A stretch of DNA of 64,000 bases. It comes from Streptomyces mutabilis (lineage in GTDB: Bacteria > Actinomycetota > Actinomycetes > Streptomycetales > Streptomycetaceae). Shown here one piece after another: positions 54,430 to 63,446 of the stretch. The notes below the pieces were generated by a model. The model was not told where the DNA came from. It worked only from the letters and a program-made list of their open reading frames with translations, and did no database searches. Both the position numbers and the translations under genes were made by a program. The DNA is taken from contig NZ_BMTT01000008.1 of assembly GCF_014649815.1 (NCBI RefSeq), positions 186,001 through 250,000 of the forward strand. Direction: 5' to 3'. Each line of letters begins with the position of its first letter. Positions within the stretch are counted from its first letter, which is position 1.

Positions 54430-55884
54430 GTGAGTGACACCCCATTCGGATTCGGCCTTCCGCCGGAGGAGCCGGACGACGGCGACGAGGGCAAGAAGAA
54501 GGACCAGCAGAGCGGCGGTGGTCAGGGACCGGCCAGCCCGTTCGGTTTCGGGATGCCCGGGGCCGGAGGCCTTGGCGGCCCCGGCGGCCCGGGTGCGGAC
54601 AACCCGTTCGCCGCCATGTTCGGTTCCATGAACCCCAACGACCTGGGCGCCGCGTTCCAGCAGCTCGGCCAGATGCTCTCCTACGAGGGCGGTCCGGTGA
54701 ACTGGGACATGGCCAAGCAGATCGCCCGCCAGACGGTCGCCCAGGGCACACCGGACGGCACCAAGGACGCCAGCGTCGGCCCCGCCGAACGCAACGCCGT
54801 CCAGGAGGCCGTCCGCCTGGCCGACCTGTGGCTGGACGACGCGACGGCCCTGCCCTCGGGCGCGGGCACCTCGGTGGCGTGGAGCCGCGCGGAGTGGGTC
54901 GAGGCGACCCTGCCCGCCTGGCGCGAGCTGGTCGACCCGGTCGCCGAGCGCGTCGGCACCGCCATGGGTGACGTGCTGCCCGAGGAGATGCAGGCCATGG
55001 CCGGCCCGCTGATCGGCATGATGCGCTCCATGGGCGGCGCCATGTTCGGCACGCAGATCGGGCAGGCCGTCGGCGTCCTCGCCGGCGAGGTCGTCGGCTC
55101 GACCGACGTGGGCCTGCCGCTCGGTCCGGTCGGCAAGGCCGCGCTGCTGCCGGCGAACATCGAGGCGTTCGGCAAGGACCTCGGCGTGTCCCAGGAGGAG
55201 GTGCGGCTTTATCTCGCCCTGCGTGAGGCGGCCCACCAGCGCCTCTTCGCGCACGTGCCGTGGCTGCGCTCGCACCTGTTCGGCGCCGTCGACGGCTACG
55301 CCCGAGGCATCAAGGTGGACACGGCCAAGCTGGAGGACGTGGTCGGCCAGTTCGATCCGCAGAACCCCGAGCAGCTGCAGGAGGCTCTCCAGCAGGGCAT
55401 GTTCCAGCCGGAGGACACCCCGGAGCAGAAGGCGGCCCTGGCTCGCCTGGAGACGGCTCTGGCGCTGGTCGAGGGCTGGGTGGACGCGGTGGTGCACGCC
55501 GCCGCCAAGCCGCGCCTAGCCTCCGCCGACGCGCTGCGCGAGACGCTGCGCCGCCGGCGCGCCTCGGGCGGCCCGGCGGAGCAGACGTTCGCCACGCTGA
55601 TCGGCCTGGAGCTGCGCCCGCGCCGCCTGCGCGACGCCTCCCGTCTGTGGGCGTCCCTGACGGACGCGCGCGGTGTCGACGGCCGGGACGGCCTGTGGGC
55701 CCACCCAGACATGCTGCCGACCGCGACCGACCTGGACGACCCGGACGGTTTCGTCCACCGCGAGCAGCTCGACTTCTCCGAGCTGGACAAGATGCTCGGC
55801 GAGGCGGCGGGCAAGCCCGACCTGAAGAAGAAGGACGAGAAGGGCTCCGACGAGGCCGAGGGCAAGGGCGACGACAGCGAGTGA
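54430..55884 (+). CDS. DUF2342 family zinc-metalloprotease-like protein
   Basis: A 484-residue cytoplasmic protein of the DUF2342 / 'hydrolase, zinc-dependent' family, some members of which lie in F420 gene sets. An acidic Gly/Pro N-terminus (residues 1-55) and Lys/Glu-rich C-terminus frame the core, in which LALREAAHQRLFAHVPWLRSHL and LVEGWVDAVVHAA are the two family His regions. The usual H-E-x-x-H reads H-Q-R-L-F, so catalytic Glu may be absent or supplied elsewhere. GTG 54430 with AGGAA upstream. Stop overlaps the NUDIX start (GTGA). Confidence 0.78.
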   Translation: MSDTPFGFGLPPEEPDDGDEGKKKDQQSGGGQGPASPFGFGMPGAGGLGGPGGPGADNPFAAMFGSMNPNDLGAAFQQLGQMLSYEGGPVNWDMAKQIARQTVAQGTPDGTKDASVGPAERNAVQEAVRLADLWLDDATALPSGAGTSVAWSRAEWVEATLPAWRELVDPVAERVGTAMGDVLPEEMQAMAGPLIGMMRSMGGAMFGTQIGQAVGVLAGEVVGSTDVGLPLGPVGKAALLPANIEAFGKDLGVSQEEVRLYLALREAAHQRLFAHVPWLRSHLFGAVDGYARGIKVDTAKLEDVVGQFDPQNPEQLQEALQQGMFQPEDTPEQKAALARLETALALVEGWVDAVVHAAAKPRLASADALRETLRRRRASGGPAEQTFATLIGLELRPRRLRDASRLWASLTDARGVDGRDGLWAHPDMLPTATDLDDPDGFVHREQLDFSELDKMLGEAAGKPDLKKKDEKGSDEAEGKGDDSE

Positions 55885-56396
55885 GCCTCCACGACGACGC
55901 CGTCCTGGTCCTGAAGGCGTACGAGGGCCAGGACGAGTTGCGCCGGGTGTACCTGGACCATCTCGTGACGCATCCGGACGGCATGTGGAAGGCCTGCGCG
56001 GACGGGCACGTCACGGCGAGTGCCATGGTGATCGATCCGTTGCGCGAGCGGGTCCTGCTGACCCTCCACAGGAAGCTGCGCATGTGGCTGCAGATGGGCG
56101 GCCACTGCGAGCCCGCCGACGAGACGCTGGCGCGTGCCGCCCTGCGCGAGGGCACGGAGGAGTCCGGCATCGCCGGGCTGACCCTGCTCCCCGGCGGTCC
56201 CGTGCGGCTGGACCGCCACCACACGCCGTGCGCCTGGCATCTGGACGTCCAGTACGCCGCCCTGGCTCCGGACGGGGCCGTGGAGGCCATCAGCGACGAG
56301 TCCCTGGACCTGCGCTGGTTCCCCTACTCCGAGGTCGCGGACGTGGCCGACGAGTCGGTCGTACGCCTGCTCGAGGCGACCCGCGCCCGCCTGTGA
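55881..56396 (+). CDS. NUDIX hydrolase
   Basis: A 171-residue nucleoside-diphosphate-X pyrophosphatase. The Nudix box is GHCEPADETLARAALREGTEESGI (written as GHCEPADE then LREGTEESGI): REGTEESGI is standard but the G-to-E distance is one residue longer than the consensus, a variant seen in actinobacteria. GTG start overlaps the DUF2342 stop. Substrate not predictable. Ends at a perfect 14-bp hairpin. Confidence 0.85.
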   Translation: MSLHDDAVLVLKAYEGQDELRRVYLDHLVTHPDGMWKACADGHVTASAMVIDPLRERVLLTLHRKLRMWLQMGGHCEPADETLARAALREGTEESGIAGLTLLPGGPVRLDRHHTPCAWHLDVQYAALAPDGAVEAISDESLDLRWFPYSEVADVADESVVRLLEATRARL

Positions 56397-56436
56397 CCGG
56401 TAAGGGGTGAGCGCATTGGCGATCACCCCTTACCGG
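56397..56436. terminator. Bidirectional 14-bp terminator hairpin
   Basis: CCGGTAAGGGGTGA (56397-56410) pairs perfectly with TCACCCCTTACCGG (56423-56436). It begins directly after the NUDIX stop and serves both convergent units. Confidence 0.9.
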
Positions 56437-56456
56437 ACTGCGGTAGTACCCCGCGC

Positions 56457-57212
56457 TCAGCTCCAGACGTTGCCCTGGTTCTGACCGCGGGCCCCCTGCT
56501 GGCCCATGCCGTACTGGGCGGCGACGCCCGAGCCGATCTGCGCGTTCTGCGGCGGCAGCAGCTCACTGGGCTGGACCAGCGCGAAGCCGCTGCCCATGAA
56601 GCTGAGCTCCCAGCCCTCACCGGTGCTGCCCCGGCGCCGCCACACGCCGGTCGAGTGCGTCTGAGCCTGCAGCTGCACGCGCAGGCCGGTGGACCAGGCG
56701 ACGATCGCGTCGGCGTCGCAGTTGACGTACTTGTCGGGCGTCACCTGCAGCAGCAGCGGGGAGCCGGAGGTCATCAGGGCGACCTTGCCGCGCCCGGTGA
56801 TGTTGAGCTGGTACTTCCCCGAGCCGGAGATGCCGTACAGGCTGTCGACCGCGATGACCTCGTGGTGCAGGGAGGAGTCCATCGCCAGCACATAGCTGCT
56901 GTCGACGGTCAGGCCGTCCTGGTCGACATCCATCACGTGGACGCACTGGGCGAGGTTGGCGAAGAAGACCGTGCCCTGCCCGTGACAGCGCATCAGGTCC
57001 AGGCCCTCACCGGTATGCGCACGCGCGCGTGACTGGTTGTTGGTCTGGTACTCGGCGTCGAACTCGACGAGCCCCTGGTAGGCGACCATCGTGCCCTTGC
57101 GGGCGAGCACGTCGTCGTGGCCCTCCAGGGCGACCCGGAGCATGTGCTTGTTCTGCAGGCTCCAGGCTTCCTGGGTCTGCTGGTCGTTGTAGGCGAAAAG
57201 CGGGCTCTGCAT
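56457..57212 (-). CDS. AIM24 family protein (1 of 3)
   Basis: A 251-residue protein formed by one AIM24 (DUF124) beta-barrel-like domain, the fold of the mitochondrial biogenesis protein AIM24. It is rich in Gly and alternating hydrophobic strands with repeats near GKVALMTSGSPLLLQV and DADAIVAWSTGLRVQLQ. C-terminal PQNAQIGSGVAAQYG is polar. No signal peptide. GAGGGGAAG is about 14 bases before ATG 57212. Last gene of the TerD-AIM24 run. Function in bacteria is unknown. Confidence 0.87.
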   Translation of the reverse strand: MQSPLFAYNDQQTQEAWSLQNKHMLRVALEGHDDVLARKGTMVAYQGLVEFDAEYQTNNQSRARAHTGEGLDLMRCHGQGTVFFANLAQCVHVMDVDQDGLTVDSSYVLAMDSSLHHEVIAVDSLYGISGSGKYQLNITGRGKVALMTSGSPLLLQVTPDKYVNCDADAIVAWSTGLRVQLQAQTHSTGVWRRRGSTGEGWELSFMGSGFALVQPSELLPPQNAQIGSGVAAQYGMGQQGARGQNQGNVWS

Positions 57213-57229
57213 GGTGTTCTGGCTTCCCC

Positions 57230-57910
57230 TCAGCCCCGGACCCGAAGGCGGTCGGTGCTGTCCTCACTGGGCTGGACGACGACGATGCCCTGACCGGAGA
57301 AGGCCATCTGGTAGGCCTCTCCGCTGCCGCGGCCGATCAGTGACTGCGCCTTGAAGCTGCGCTTGCCCTTCACCTTCAGGTTCGGGGACCAGGCGACGAG
57401 GGCGTCGGGGTCGACGTACGTCTCGTCCTCGCCACCGCCGCAGTCGACCACGATCGGCTTGCCGCGGGAGGTGAGGGCGACCCAGCCCTGTCCGGAGATC
57501 TTCGTGTTCCACAGCCCCTGCCCGGCGAACTTGGCCAGCCCCTTGACCCGTTCCACGCCCCACGTCAGGTGGGCGTCGAAGGCGAGCAGGTTGGTGGCGT
57601 TGACGGAGATCCCGTCGCCGTTGAGGTTGATGACGACGACGTTCGCGCCGTAGTCGGCGAGGTAGAGCAGGCCGTCGCCGGAGCACTTCATCAGGGGCGC
57701 GCCCTCGCCGGTCATCCAGTCCTTCGCGATCTGGCGGACGGCCGGCGGGTTGGGCTCGTACTGGACGAAGCCCTCGTAGGCCACCATCGAGCCCACGCGC
57801 GCGAGGAGGTCGTTGCCGGTCTGCATGGCGACCTTCAGCATGTGGTTGCCGTGGTTCTCCATGCGGGCGGTGACCGGTGCGGGAGCGTAGCCCGCGAGCG
57901 GCTGGTTCAT
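57230..57910 (-). CDS. AIM24 family protein (2 of 3)
   Basis: A 226-residue single AIM24-domain protein, paralogous to its two neighbours (motifs GDGLLYLADYGANVVVINL, ALVAWSPNLKVKG). Starts ATG 57910 with GAGGGAG upstream. Separated by 17 bases from the gene after it and 13 bases from the stop of the TerD-AIM24 gene, so a single operon. Confidence 0.87.
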   Translation of the reverse strand: MNQPLAGYAPAPVTARMENHGNHMLKVAMQTGNDLLARVGSMVAYEGFVQYEPNPPAVRQIAKDWMTGEGAPLMKCSGDGLLYLADYGANVVVINLNGDGISVNATNLLAFDAHLTWGVERVKGLAKFAGQGLWNTKISGQGWVALTSRGKPIVVDCGGGEDETYVDPDALVAWSPNLKVKGKRSFKAQSLIGRGSGEAYQMAFSGQGIVVVQPSEDSTDRLRVRG

Positions 57911-57923
57911 GTCGGGCTCTCCC

Positions 57924-59720
57924 TCAGATCTCGTACGGCTGGACGATGACGAAGTTGCCGGGCGCGGCCCGGAACTGCAGGTTGACGCTTTCGCCCGTGT
58001 CGCCCGCGTAGGAGTTGCGGCGCATCCGCACCTGACTGGAGACGACCACCTGTGCGGCGGCCGACCAGGCGACGACCGCGTTGCAGTCGGCGAAGGTGGT
58101 GGGCGTGACCGGCAGCACCACGGGCACGCCGTGCGTCTTGACGACGATCGTGCCGGTGCCCTGGAACTGCATCGTGAACAGCGCGCCGCCGGGGATGCCG
58201 TGTCCCTCGATGCGACGGACCTCGTACTGGAGACTCTCGTCGAAGGCGAGGACGTGCTCCGCGGAGACGCAGATGGCGTCGCCCTGGAGCTCGATGGGGT
58301 GCAGCATCGCGGAGTTCTCGGCGAGGAATACCTGGCCCTTGCCGGTGCAGCGCATGAGCTGCATCTCCTGACCGGTGGCGTTGCCCACGACCCGGCCGGC
58401 GAATCCGGCGCCCTTGTAGCTGAAGTCGACCTTGCCCTGGTAAAGCACCATGCTGCCCTGCCGTGCGAGCACGGGCTGACCGTCCGCGCCGAGGTCGACG
58501 CGGACCAGCTTCTTGTTCTGCTGGGTCCAGCGCTGCCCGGTCGCGGTCTCGCGGAACTGCTGTAGTGCGGCGGTCACACCGGCGCCCTGCTGCGCACTCT
58601 GGGGTGCTGCGCCCGGAGGCATGCCCTGCGGGGATCCGTAGGGTGCCTGCTGGCCGTAGCCAGGGGGCGGGGTCGGCTGGCCGTAACCCGGAGGCGGAGT
58701 CGGGTGGCCGTACCCCGGAGGCGGAGTCGGGTGGCCATACCCGGCAGGCGGGGCCGCGGCCTGGGGCGCGTGAGGTGCTTGCGTTTGGTGTGGCACTTGT
58801 GGCGGTTGCAGCTGGCCGTAGCCGGGAGGCGGCGGGGCGGTCTGCCCCGGCACCTGACCGTGCGGCGGCTGCTGGCCCGGCTGGCCGTACGGCCCGGGCG
58901 CCGGGACCGGCGGAGGCACCGGGGAGCCGCCCGGCGGCGTGTTCATGGGCGCGACGATCGTCTGCGCGGCGTGCACGTCGGAACCGGGTGCCGGGGCGGG
59001 CGTCGGCGGCGGAGTGGCGCCGGCCGGCGGGGCGAAGCCCTGCGGAGCAGCCAGAGGCCCGGGAGCCGGGGCCGGCGCAGGAGCGGCGGGAGCGCCGAAA
59101 GCGGGGGGAGCCGACGCCTGGGCCGGCGGCGCGAAACCGGGGGCGGCACCCTCGGCACCGGCCTGCGGCTGCTGCGGTGCGGGGGCCTCTTCCTCGGCCA
59201 CCTCGCCGCCGAAATTCCTCAGCAGCGCGTCCAGCCCGCCGTCGAAGCCCTGTCCGACGGCGGCGAACCGCCACACGTCCTTCAGATAGAAGTCGCCCAG
59301 CATCACGGCGCGCTCGGTGGAGAACTCCGAGCCGCTGAACGGATACCGGGCAACCTCCTCGCCGCCCGCGACGATCCGGATGTATCCGGAGGCGACCTGC
59401 GACATCTGCCCCGCACCGTCGATCGTCGCCGTGAAGGACAGCTTCTGGATCTGCGGCGGGATCCTGTCGAGGGTGACACGGAACGACTCCGTGTCACCCG
59501 CCTGCGCACCCAGGAGTTGGATGGACTCCTCGGGGGTCTTCGGCTGGTTGAAGAACACGAAGTACCGGTCGTCCGACAGCCGTTCGTCGGCGTCGAGACC
59601 GAAGCAGCTGATGTCGAAGCTCAACCCGGGGCCCGACATCTGCACGCCTACGTACAGATCCGTGCCCGCGGTGAGGTCACTGATCCTGGCCTTGTGGCCG
59701 CGTTGGAATTCCCTGGCCAT
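57924..59720 (-). CDS. TerD-AIM24 fusion protein (3 of 3)
   Basis: A 598-residue protein with three parts: an N-terminal TerD domain (about 1-180: the Ca2+-type SFDISCFGLDADERLSDDRYFVFFNQPKTPEESI); a 190-residue Pro/Ala-rich linker that includes three tandem nine-residue repeats P-T-P-P-P-G-Y-G-[H/Q]; and a C-terminal AIM24 domain (about 395-598). TerD proteins are associated with tellurite, phage and stress responses. TerD next to two further AIM24 genes suggests a membrane-stress module. ATG 59720, with a GGGGGA site twelve bases upstream. First gene of the operon. Confidence 0.9.
   Translation of the reverse strand: MAREFQRGHKARISDLTAGTDLYVGVQMSGPGLSFDISCFGLDADERLSDDRYFVFFNQPKTPEESIQLLGAQAGDTESFRVTLDRIPPQIQKLSFTATIDGAGQMSQVASGYIRIVAGGEEVARYPFSGSEFSTERAVMLGDFYLKDVWRFAAVGQGFDGGLDALLRNFGGEVAEEEAPAPQQPQAGAEGAAPGFAPPAQASAPPAFGAPAAPAPAPAPGPLAAPQGFAPPAGATPPPTPAPAPGSDVHAAQTIVAPMNTPPGGSPVPPPVPAPGPYGQPGQQPPHGQVPGQTAPPPPGYGQLQPPQVPHQTQAPHAPQAAAPPAGYGHPTPPPGYGHPTPPPGYGQPTPPPGYGQQAPYGSPQGMPPGAAPQSAQQGAGVTAALQQFRETATGQRWTQQNKKLVRVDLGADGQPVLARQGSMVLYQGKVDFSYKGAGFAGRVVGNATGQEMQLMRCTGKGQVFLAENSAMLHPIELQGDAICVSAEHVLAFDESLQYEVRRIEGHGIPGGALFTMQFQGTGTIVVKTHGVPVVLPVTPTTFADCNAVVAWSAAAQVVVSSQVRMRRNSYAGDTGESVNLQFRAAPGNFVIVQPYEI
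58654..58734. repeat. 27-bp tandem repeat (three units) inside the TerD-AIM24 linker
   Basis: Three consecutive 27-base units beginning CCGTA[A/G/C]CC[A/C]GG encode the PTPPPGYG[H/Q] repeats. In-frame length changes would alter linker length only. Confidence 0.85.
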
Positions 59721-59869
59721 GCGTTACGACCGTCCCCCATCCGAATGCGAGTGCGTCGCGCCAGGCTAACGGCAATCTTGGACGCCGGAAGAAGTCGGTA
59801 CAGACCCGGTACAGAACCCGTGCGCGGCCGTGGCGTACCGCCCGCCGGGGCGTATCCCGGGGGTGCGCA

Positions 59870-60466
59870 CTACTCCCTGCGGGCGTCGGGTACGTCCGGC
59901 AGCCGGTCGGCGGCGACCACACCCTCAAGGTACCCCCGGGCCCGCTCGGTCCGCGGATACGCCTCCAGCAGCCGCCAGAACCGGGGCCCGTGGCCGGGAA
60001 CGAGCAGGTGTGCCAGTTCGTGCAGGAGGACGTAGTCGACGACGTACTCGGGCATGCCCTGGAGGCGGTGCGACAACCGGATGCTTCCCTCGGACGGGGT
60101 GCACGAGCCCCAGCGCGTGTTCTGGTTGGTCACCCAGCGAACCGAGGCGGGCCGGGCCCGCCCGTCGAGGTACTGGTTCGAGAGGCGCTCGGCGCGCTCG
60201 GCGAGTTCGGCGTCGCCGAGAACGCGTTTGCTCTCCTGGGCGGCGAGCTTGTCCAGCATGACGCTCACCCAGCGTTGCTCCTCCGCCTCGGACATGCGGG
60301 CGGGGATCAGCACGACGGTGCGATCGCCCTCGCGGTACGCGGAGACCGTCCGGCGTCGCCGGGTGCTCCTGCGGACCTCGATCGCGCTCGTCGCCGGGCC
60401 GTTCGGCGGCGGATTCGTCGGTGTGCGCTGGGGCGCCCCGGCGCGGTGCAGTGGGTCGGCGGACAC
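59870..60466 (-). CDS. YgjP-type metallopeptidase (M48-like, DUF45)
   Basis: A 198-residue protein with the YgjP-type metal-hydrolase motifs: NQNTRWGSC (the conserved W-G-S-C turn), and LLHELAHLLVPGHGPRFW (HExxH then His). N-terminal 45 residues are polar and basic. GTG 60466. Substrate unknown. In the same direction as the TerD-AIM24 genes, 149 bases apart, so probably independent. Confidence 0.85.
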   Translation of the reverse strand: MSADPLHRAGAPQRTPTNPPPNGPATSAIEVRRSTRRRRTVSAYREGDRTVVLIPARMSEAEEQRWVSVMLDKLAAQESKRVLGDAELAERAERLSNQYLDGRARPASVRWVTNQNTRWGSCTPSEGSIRLSHRLQGMPEYVVDYVLLHELAHLLVPGHGPRFWRLLEAYPRTERARGYLEGVVAADRLPDVPDARRE

Positions 60467-60734
60467 GCCACGACGTTACCCGCTGCACACGGGGAAGTCC
60501 CGGCTCCGGGACGCTTCGGCCCCGATCCGGCACGCCTCGCTCGACGTGTACGCCGGATTCATAGGACGAATACCCACCACCTGTGGACAACTTTCGACGC
60601 CTCGGCGTCCGCCGAGGCATGCTGGCACTCGCCGGCGGATCCGCGACCGACCACGCGGACCGGCACGCGGACGACCACCGCCGGACCCATGACGACGTTC
60701 GAGGCAGGACTGGAAGACCTACGGGGGGTCTGGC

Positions 60735-61949
60735 ATGCATCCGATGGTGAAGCCCGCGCTCAGGCGCGGCTGGCGCGATCTGAACACCGTGCAGTTCGGG
60801 ATGACGCCCGCACACGCGTTGACGCTCGGTCCGGTGGACACGGCGACGGGCAGCTTCTTGGAACTGCTCAACGGCACCCGCGGGCGGGCTCTCCTGCGTG
60901 AGGAGGGACGCCGCATGGATCTGCCGGACGGACACGTCGACCGGGTGGTCGAGCGGCTCGCCCGAGCCGGGCTTCTCGACGACTCCAGGGGCGGCGGGCC
61001 GGACGCCGACGCCCTGCGGGAGAAGAGCGAGGTGCTCGACCGGCTCCGGCCCGACCTGGCCTCCCTATCCCTGACCACATCCGCACCGGGGGAAGCGATG
61101 AGACACCTGGCCGCGCGGCGAGCCCTGCGGGTCCGCGTGAGGGGCGCGGGACGGGTGGGCGCGGTGCTGGCCGGCCTGCTGTCCGGCGCGGGCGTCGGCG
61201 AGGTCGACGTGCTCGACGGCGGGTGCGTCGAACCGTGGGACGTCGCCCCGGGGGGGCTCCCCGCGGAGTCCGTCGGCGACCGCCGGGACGAGACGGCGCG
61301 TCGTGTCGTCCGCCGGGCTGCCCCGGGTCGGCCACCACGCCGTGGGCCCGCGACGCCGCCGGACGAGGGCACCCCGGGATTCTCCCTGGTGATCGTCGCT
61401 CCGCGCGACGACGTCGCGGTGCACGCCCCCGACCCCGACGCCGCGGAAGCCCTCATGGCCTCCGGTACGCCCCACCTGTACGCCGGTGTCGTCGAGGGGA
61501 CCGGCGTGGTCGGCCCCCTGGTTCTGCCCGGTGAGACGGGGTGCTCGAGGTGTCTTCAGGCGGACCGCGCCGACCGGGACCAGGCCTGGCCCCGGCTGGT
61601 GGCCCAGTGGCGCTCCGGCGGCCGCCGAATGGTTCCGCCCTGCGACCTCACCCTGGCCACGACGGTCGCCGGGCTGGCGGCGGCCCATGCCCTCGCCTTC
61701 CTGGACGGCGGGACGCCCTCCAGCGTCGGCGCACGCTGGGAGGTGTCGCTGCCCGGTCTGCGGTGGCACACGCGGCCGGTTCCGGCCCACCCCGCGTGCC
61801 CCTGCGAAGCCGCCGGAAAAGGTAAGCGGGAACACACCTCCGAGGATGGGGACCGGCGCGCGACAATGGCTGGGCAAGGGCCGTCAGCGGGAGTGCGCCG
61901 TGAGGCAGAACCCGTCCGGCCGGCTGGGATTTGGAGGGCGCATGTCTGA
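60735..61949 (+). CDS. Orphan RRE/ThiF-like protein (RiPP cyclodehydratase-partner-like)
   Basis: A 404-residue protein. Residues 1-85 resemble a winged-helix RiPP recognition element (WRDLNTVQFGMTPAHALTLG...). Residues 130-340 are an E1/ThiF-like Rossmann region: RGAGRVGAVLAGLLSGAG (137-154), then VDVLDGGCVEP; the usual ATP-binding Asp/Arg and catalytic Cys positions are not recognisable. Zinc ligands are CSRC (270-273) with C355 and C357 (CPC). This matches the TOMM leader-binding F/Ocin-ThiF proteins, yet there is no YcaO or precursor gene in the window. GGGGGG is six bases before ATG 60735. Its stop overlaps the UbiB start by eight bases. Confidence 0.75.
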   Translation: MHPMVKPALRRGWRDLNTVQFGMTPAHALTLGPVDTATGSFLELLNGTRGRALLREEGRRMDLPDGHVDRVVERLARAGLLDDSRGGGPDADALREKSEVLDRLRPDLASLSLTTSAPGEAMRHLAARRALRVRVRGAGRVGAVLAGLLSGAGVGEVDVLDGGCVEPWDVAPGGLPAESVGDRRDETARRVVRRAAPGRPPRRGPATPPDEGTPGFSLVIVAPRDDVAVHAPDPDAAEALMASGTPHLYAGVVEGTGVVGPLVLPGETGCSRCLQADRADRDQAWPRLVAQWRSGGRRMVPPCDLTLATTVAGLAAAHALAFLDGGTPSSVGARWEVSLPGLRWHTRPVPAHPACPCEAAGKGKREHTSEDGDRRATMAGQGPSAGVRREAEPVRPAGIWRAHV

Positions 61950-63339
61950 TCTTCCGCGCAAGGCGGTCACCCGGACCGCCAAGCTCGCCGCGCTCCCGCT
62001 CGGCTTCGCCGGGCGGGCGACCTGGGGGCTCGGCAAGCGAATCGTGGGCGAGTCCGCGGAGATCGTCGGCCAGCAGCTGCAGCAGCGTACGGCTGAGCAG
62101 TTGTTCAAGGTGCTGGGCGAGCTCAAGGGCGGGGCGATGAAGTTCGGGCAGGCACTGTCCGTCTTCGAGTCGGCGCTGCCCGAGGAGGTCGCCGGGCCCT
62201 ATCGGGCGGCCCTGACCAAGCTGCAGGAGGCGGCACCACCCATGCCGACGCGCACGGTGCACGCCGTCCTCGCCGAGCGGATCGGCGAGGACTGGCCCGA
62301 TCTGTTCCTGGAGTTCGAGGACAAGCCGGCCGCGGCGGCCTCCATCGGCCAGGTGCACCGCGCGGTGTGGCACGACGGCCGCGAAGTGGCGGTCAAGGTG
62401 CAGTACCCGGGCGCCGGCGAAGCCCTGCTGTCCGACCTGAACCAGCTCAGCCGCTTCGCCCGTCTGCTAGGCCCGCTGGTCCCCGGTATGGACGTCAAGC
62501 CCCTGCTCACGGAGCTGAAGGACCGGGTCTCCGAGGAACTGGACTACGACCTGGAGGCGCAGGCACAGCGCACCCACGCCGAGGAGTTCGCGGACGACCC
62601 GAACATCGTGGTGCCGGACGTGGTGCACCAGTGCGAAGAGGTGCTGGTCACCGAATGGATGGACGGCACCCCGTTGTCGGAGATCATCGCGGACGGCACA
62701 ACGCGGCAGCGCGACCGGGCCGGTCAACTGCTCGCGCACTTCCTCTTCTCGGGCCCGGCCCGCACCGGCCTCCTGCACGCCGACCCGCACCCCGGCAACT
62801 TCCGACTGCTGCCCGGCGGGCCGGACGGTGACGACGACTGGCGTCTCGGTGTTCTGGACTTCGGCACGGTCGACCGCCTCCCGGGCGGTCTGCCCGAGCC
62901 CATCGGGGATGCTCTGCGCATGACACTGGACGGCGAGGCGGACGCTGTCTACGAGATGCTCTGCTCCGAAGGCTTCGTCAAGGAGTCGATAGAGCTGGAC
63001 CCCGACGCCGTCCTCGACTACCTTCTGCCGATCATCGAGCCGGCCCGGGTCGATCAGTTCACTTTCACCCGCGGCTGGATGCGGAGCCAGGCGGCTCGTA
63101 TCGGCGACCCGCGCTCCCCCGCGTACCAACTGGCCAAGCAGCTCAACCTGCCGCCCGCCTACCTCCTGATCCACCGCGTGACCCTGAGCACCATCGGCGT
63201 GCTGTGCCAACTGGGCGCGACGGTGCGGCTGCGCGACGAACTGGAGGACTGGCTGGTGGGTTTCCTCCCCGAGGACGGCGAAGGGGAGACGTGCGAGCAG
63301 GAGGCGTACGAGGTGGAGGAACCGGCAGCGGAGGCGTGA
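61942..63339 (+). CDS. ABC1/UbiB-like atypical kinase
   Basis: A 465-residue ABC1/ADCK-family protein. KxGQ-like motif: [19 protein letters not shown]; the A-rich nucleotide loop [12 protein letters not shown]; the Lys in [23 protein letters not shown] is the HxDxHxxN-like catalytic loop and LDFGTVDRL the metal-binding DFG. Needed in other organisms for lipid or quinone biology; here probably coenzyme- or membrane-lipid linked, unproven. ATG 61942 overlaps the RRE/ThiF-like gene, so the two are co-translated and may cooperate. Confidence 0.87.
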   Translation: MSDLPRKAVTRTAKLAALPLGFAGRATWGLGKRIVGESAEIVGQQLQQRTAEQLFKVLGELKGGAMKFGQALSVFESALPEEVAGPYRAALTKLQEAAPPMPTRTVHAVLAERIGEDWPDLFLEFEDKPAAAASIGQVHRAVWHDGREVAVKVQYPGAGEALLSDLNQLSRFARLLGPLVPGMDVKPLLTELKDRVSEELDYDLEAQAQRTHAEEFADDPNIVVPDVVHQCEEVLVTEWMDGTPLSEIIADGTTRQRDRAGQLLAHFLFSGPARTGLLHADPHPGNFRLLPGGPDGDDDWRLGVLDFGTVDRLPGGLPEPIGDALRMTLDGEADAVYEMLCSEGFVKESIELDPDAVLDYLLPIIEPARVDQFTFTRGWMRSQAARIGDPRSPAYQLAKQLNLPPAYLLIHRVTLSTIGVLCQLGATVRLRDELEDWLVGFLPEDGEGETCEQEAYEVEEPAAEA

Positions 63340-63362
63340 GCGACCGGACGTGAAAAGGCGCT

Positions 63363-63392
63363 GGGGCCGGTCCGTTCGGACGTACCGGCCCC
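63363..63392. terminator. Hairpin terminator between UbiB-like and small basic gene
   Basis: GGGGCCGGT (63363-63371) pairs perfectly with ACCGGCCCC (63384-63392), loop with inner CCG/CGG. It separates convergent genes. Confidence 0.8.
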
Positions 63393-63446
63393 CGCAGGGG
63401 AGGGCTTCGCCTCCCGGGTCGGGAGGCCACCGCTTCGGGTGATCGG

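Noticed and set aside
60467-60734. A small peptide gene acting as RiPP precursor for the RRE/ThiF-like protein
   Set aside because: No short frame with a leader/core pattern (Cys/Ser/Thr-rich end) and ribosome binding site was visible in the 268-base upstream gap.
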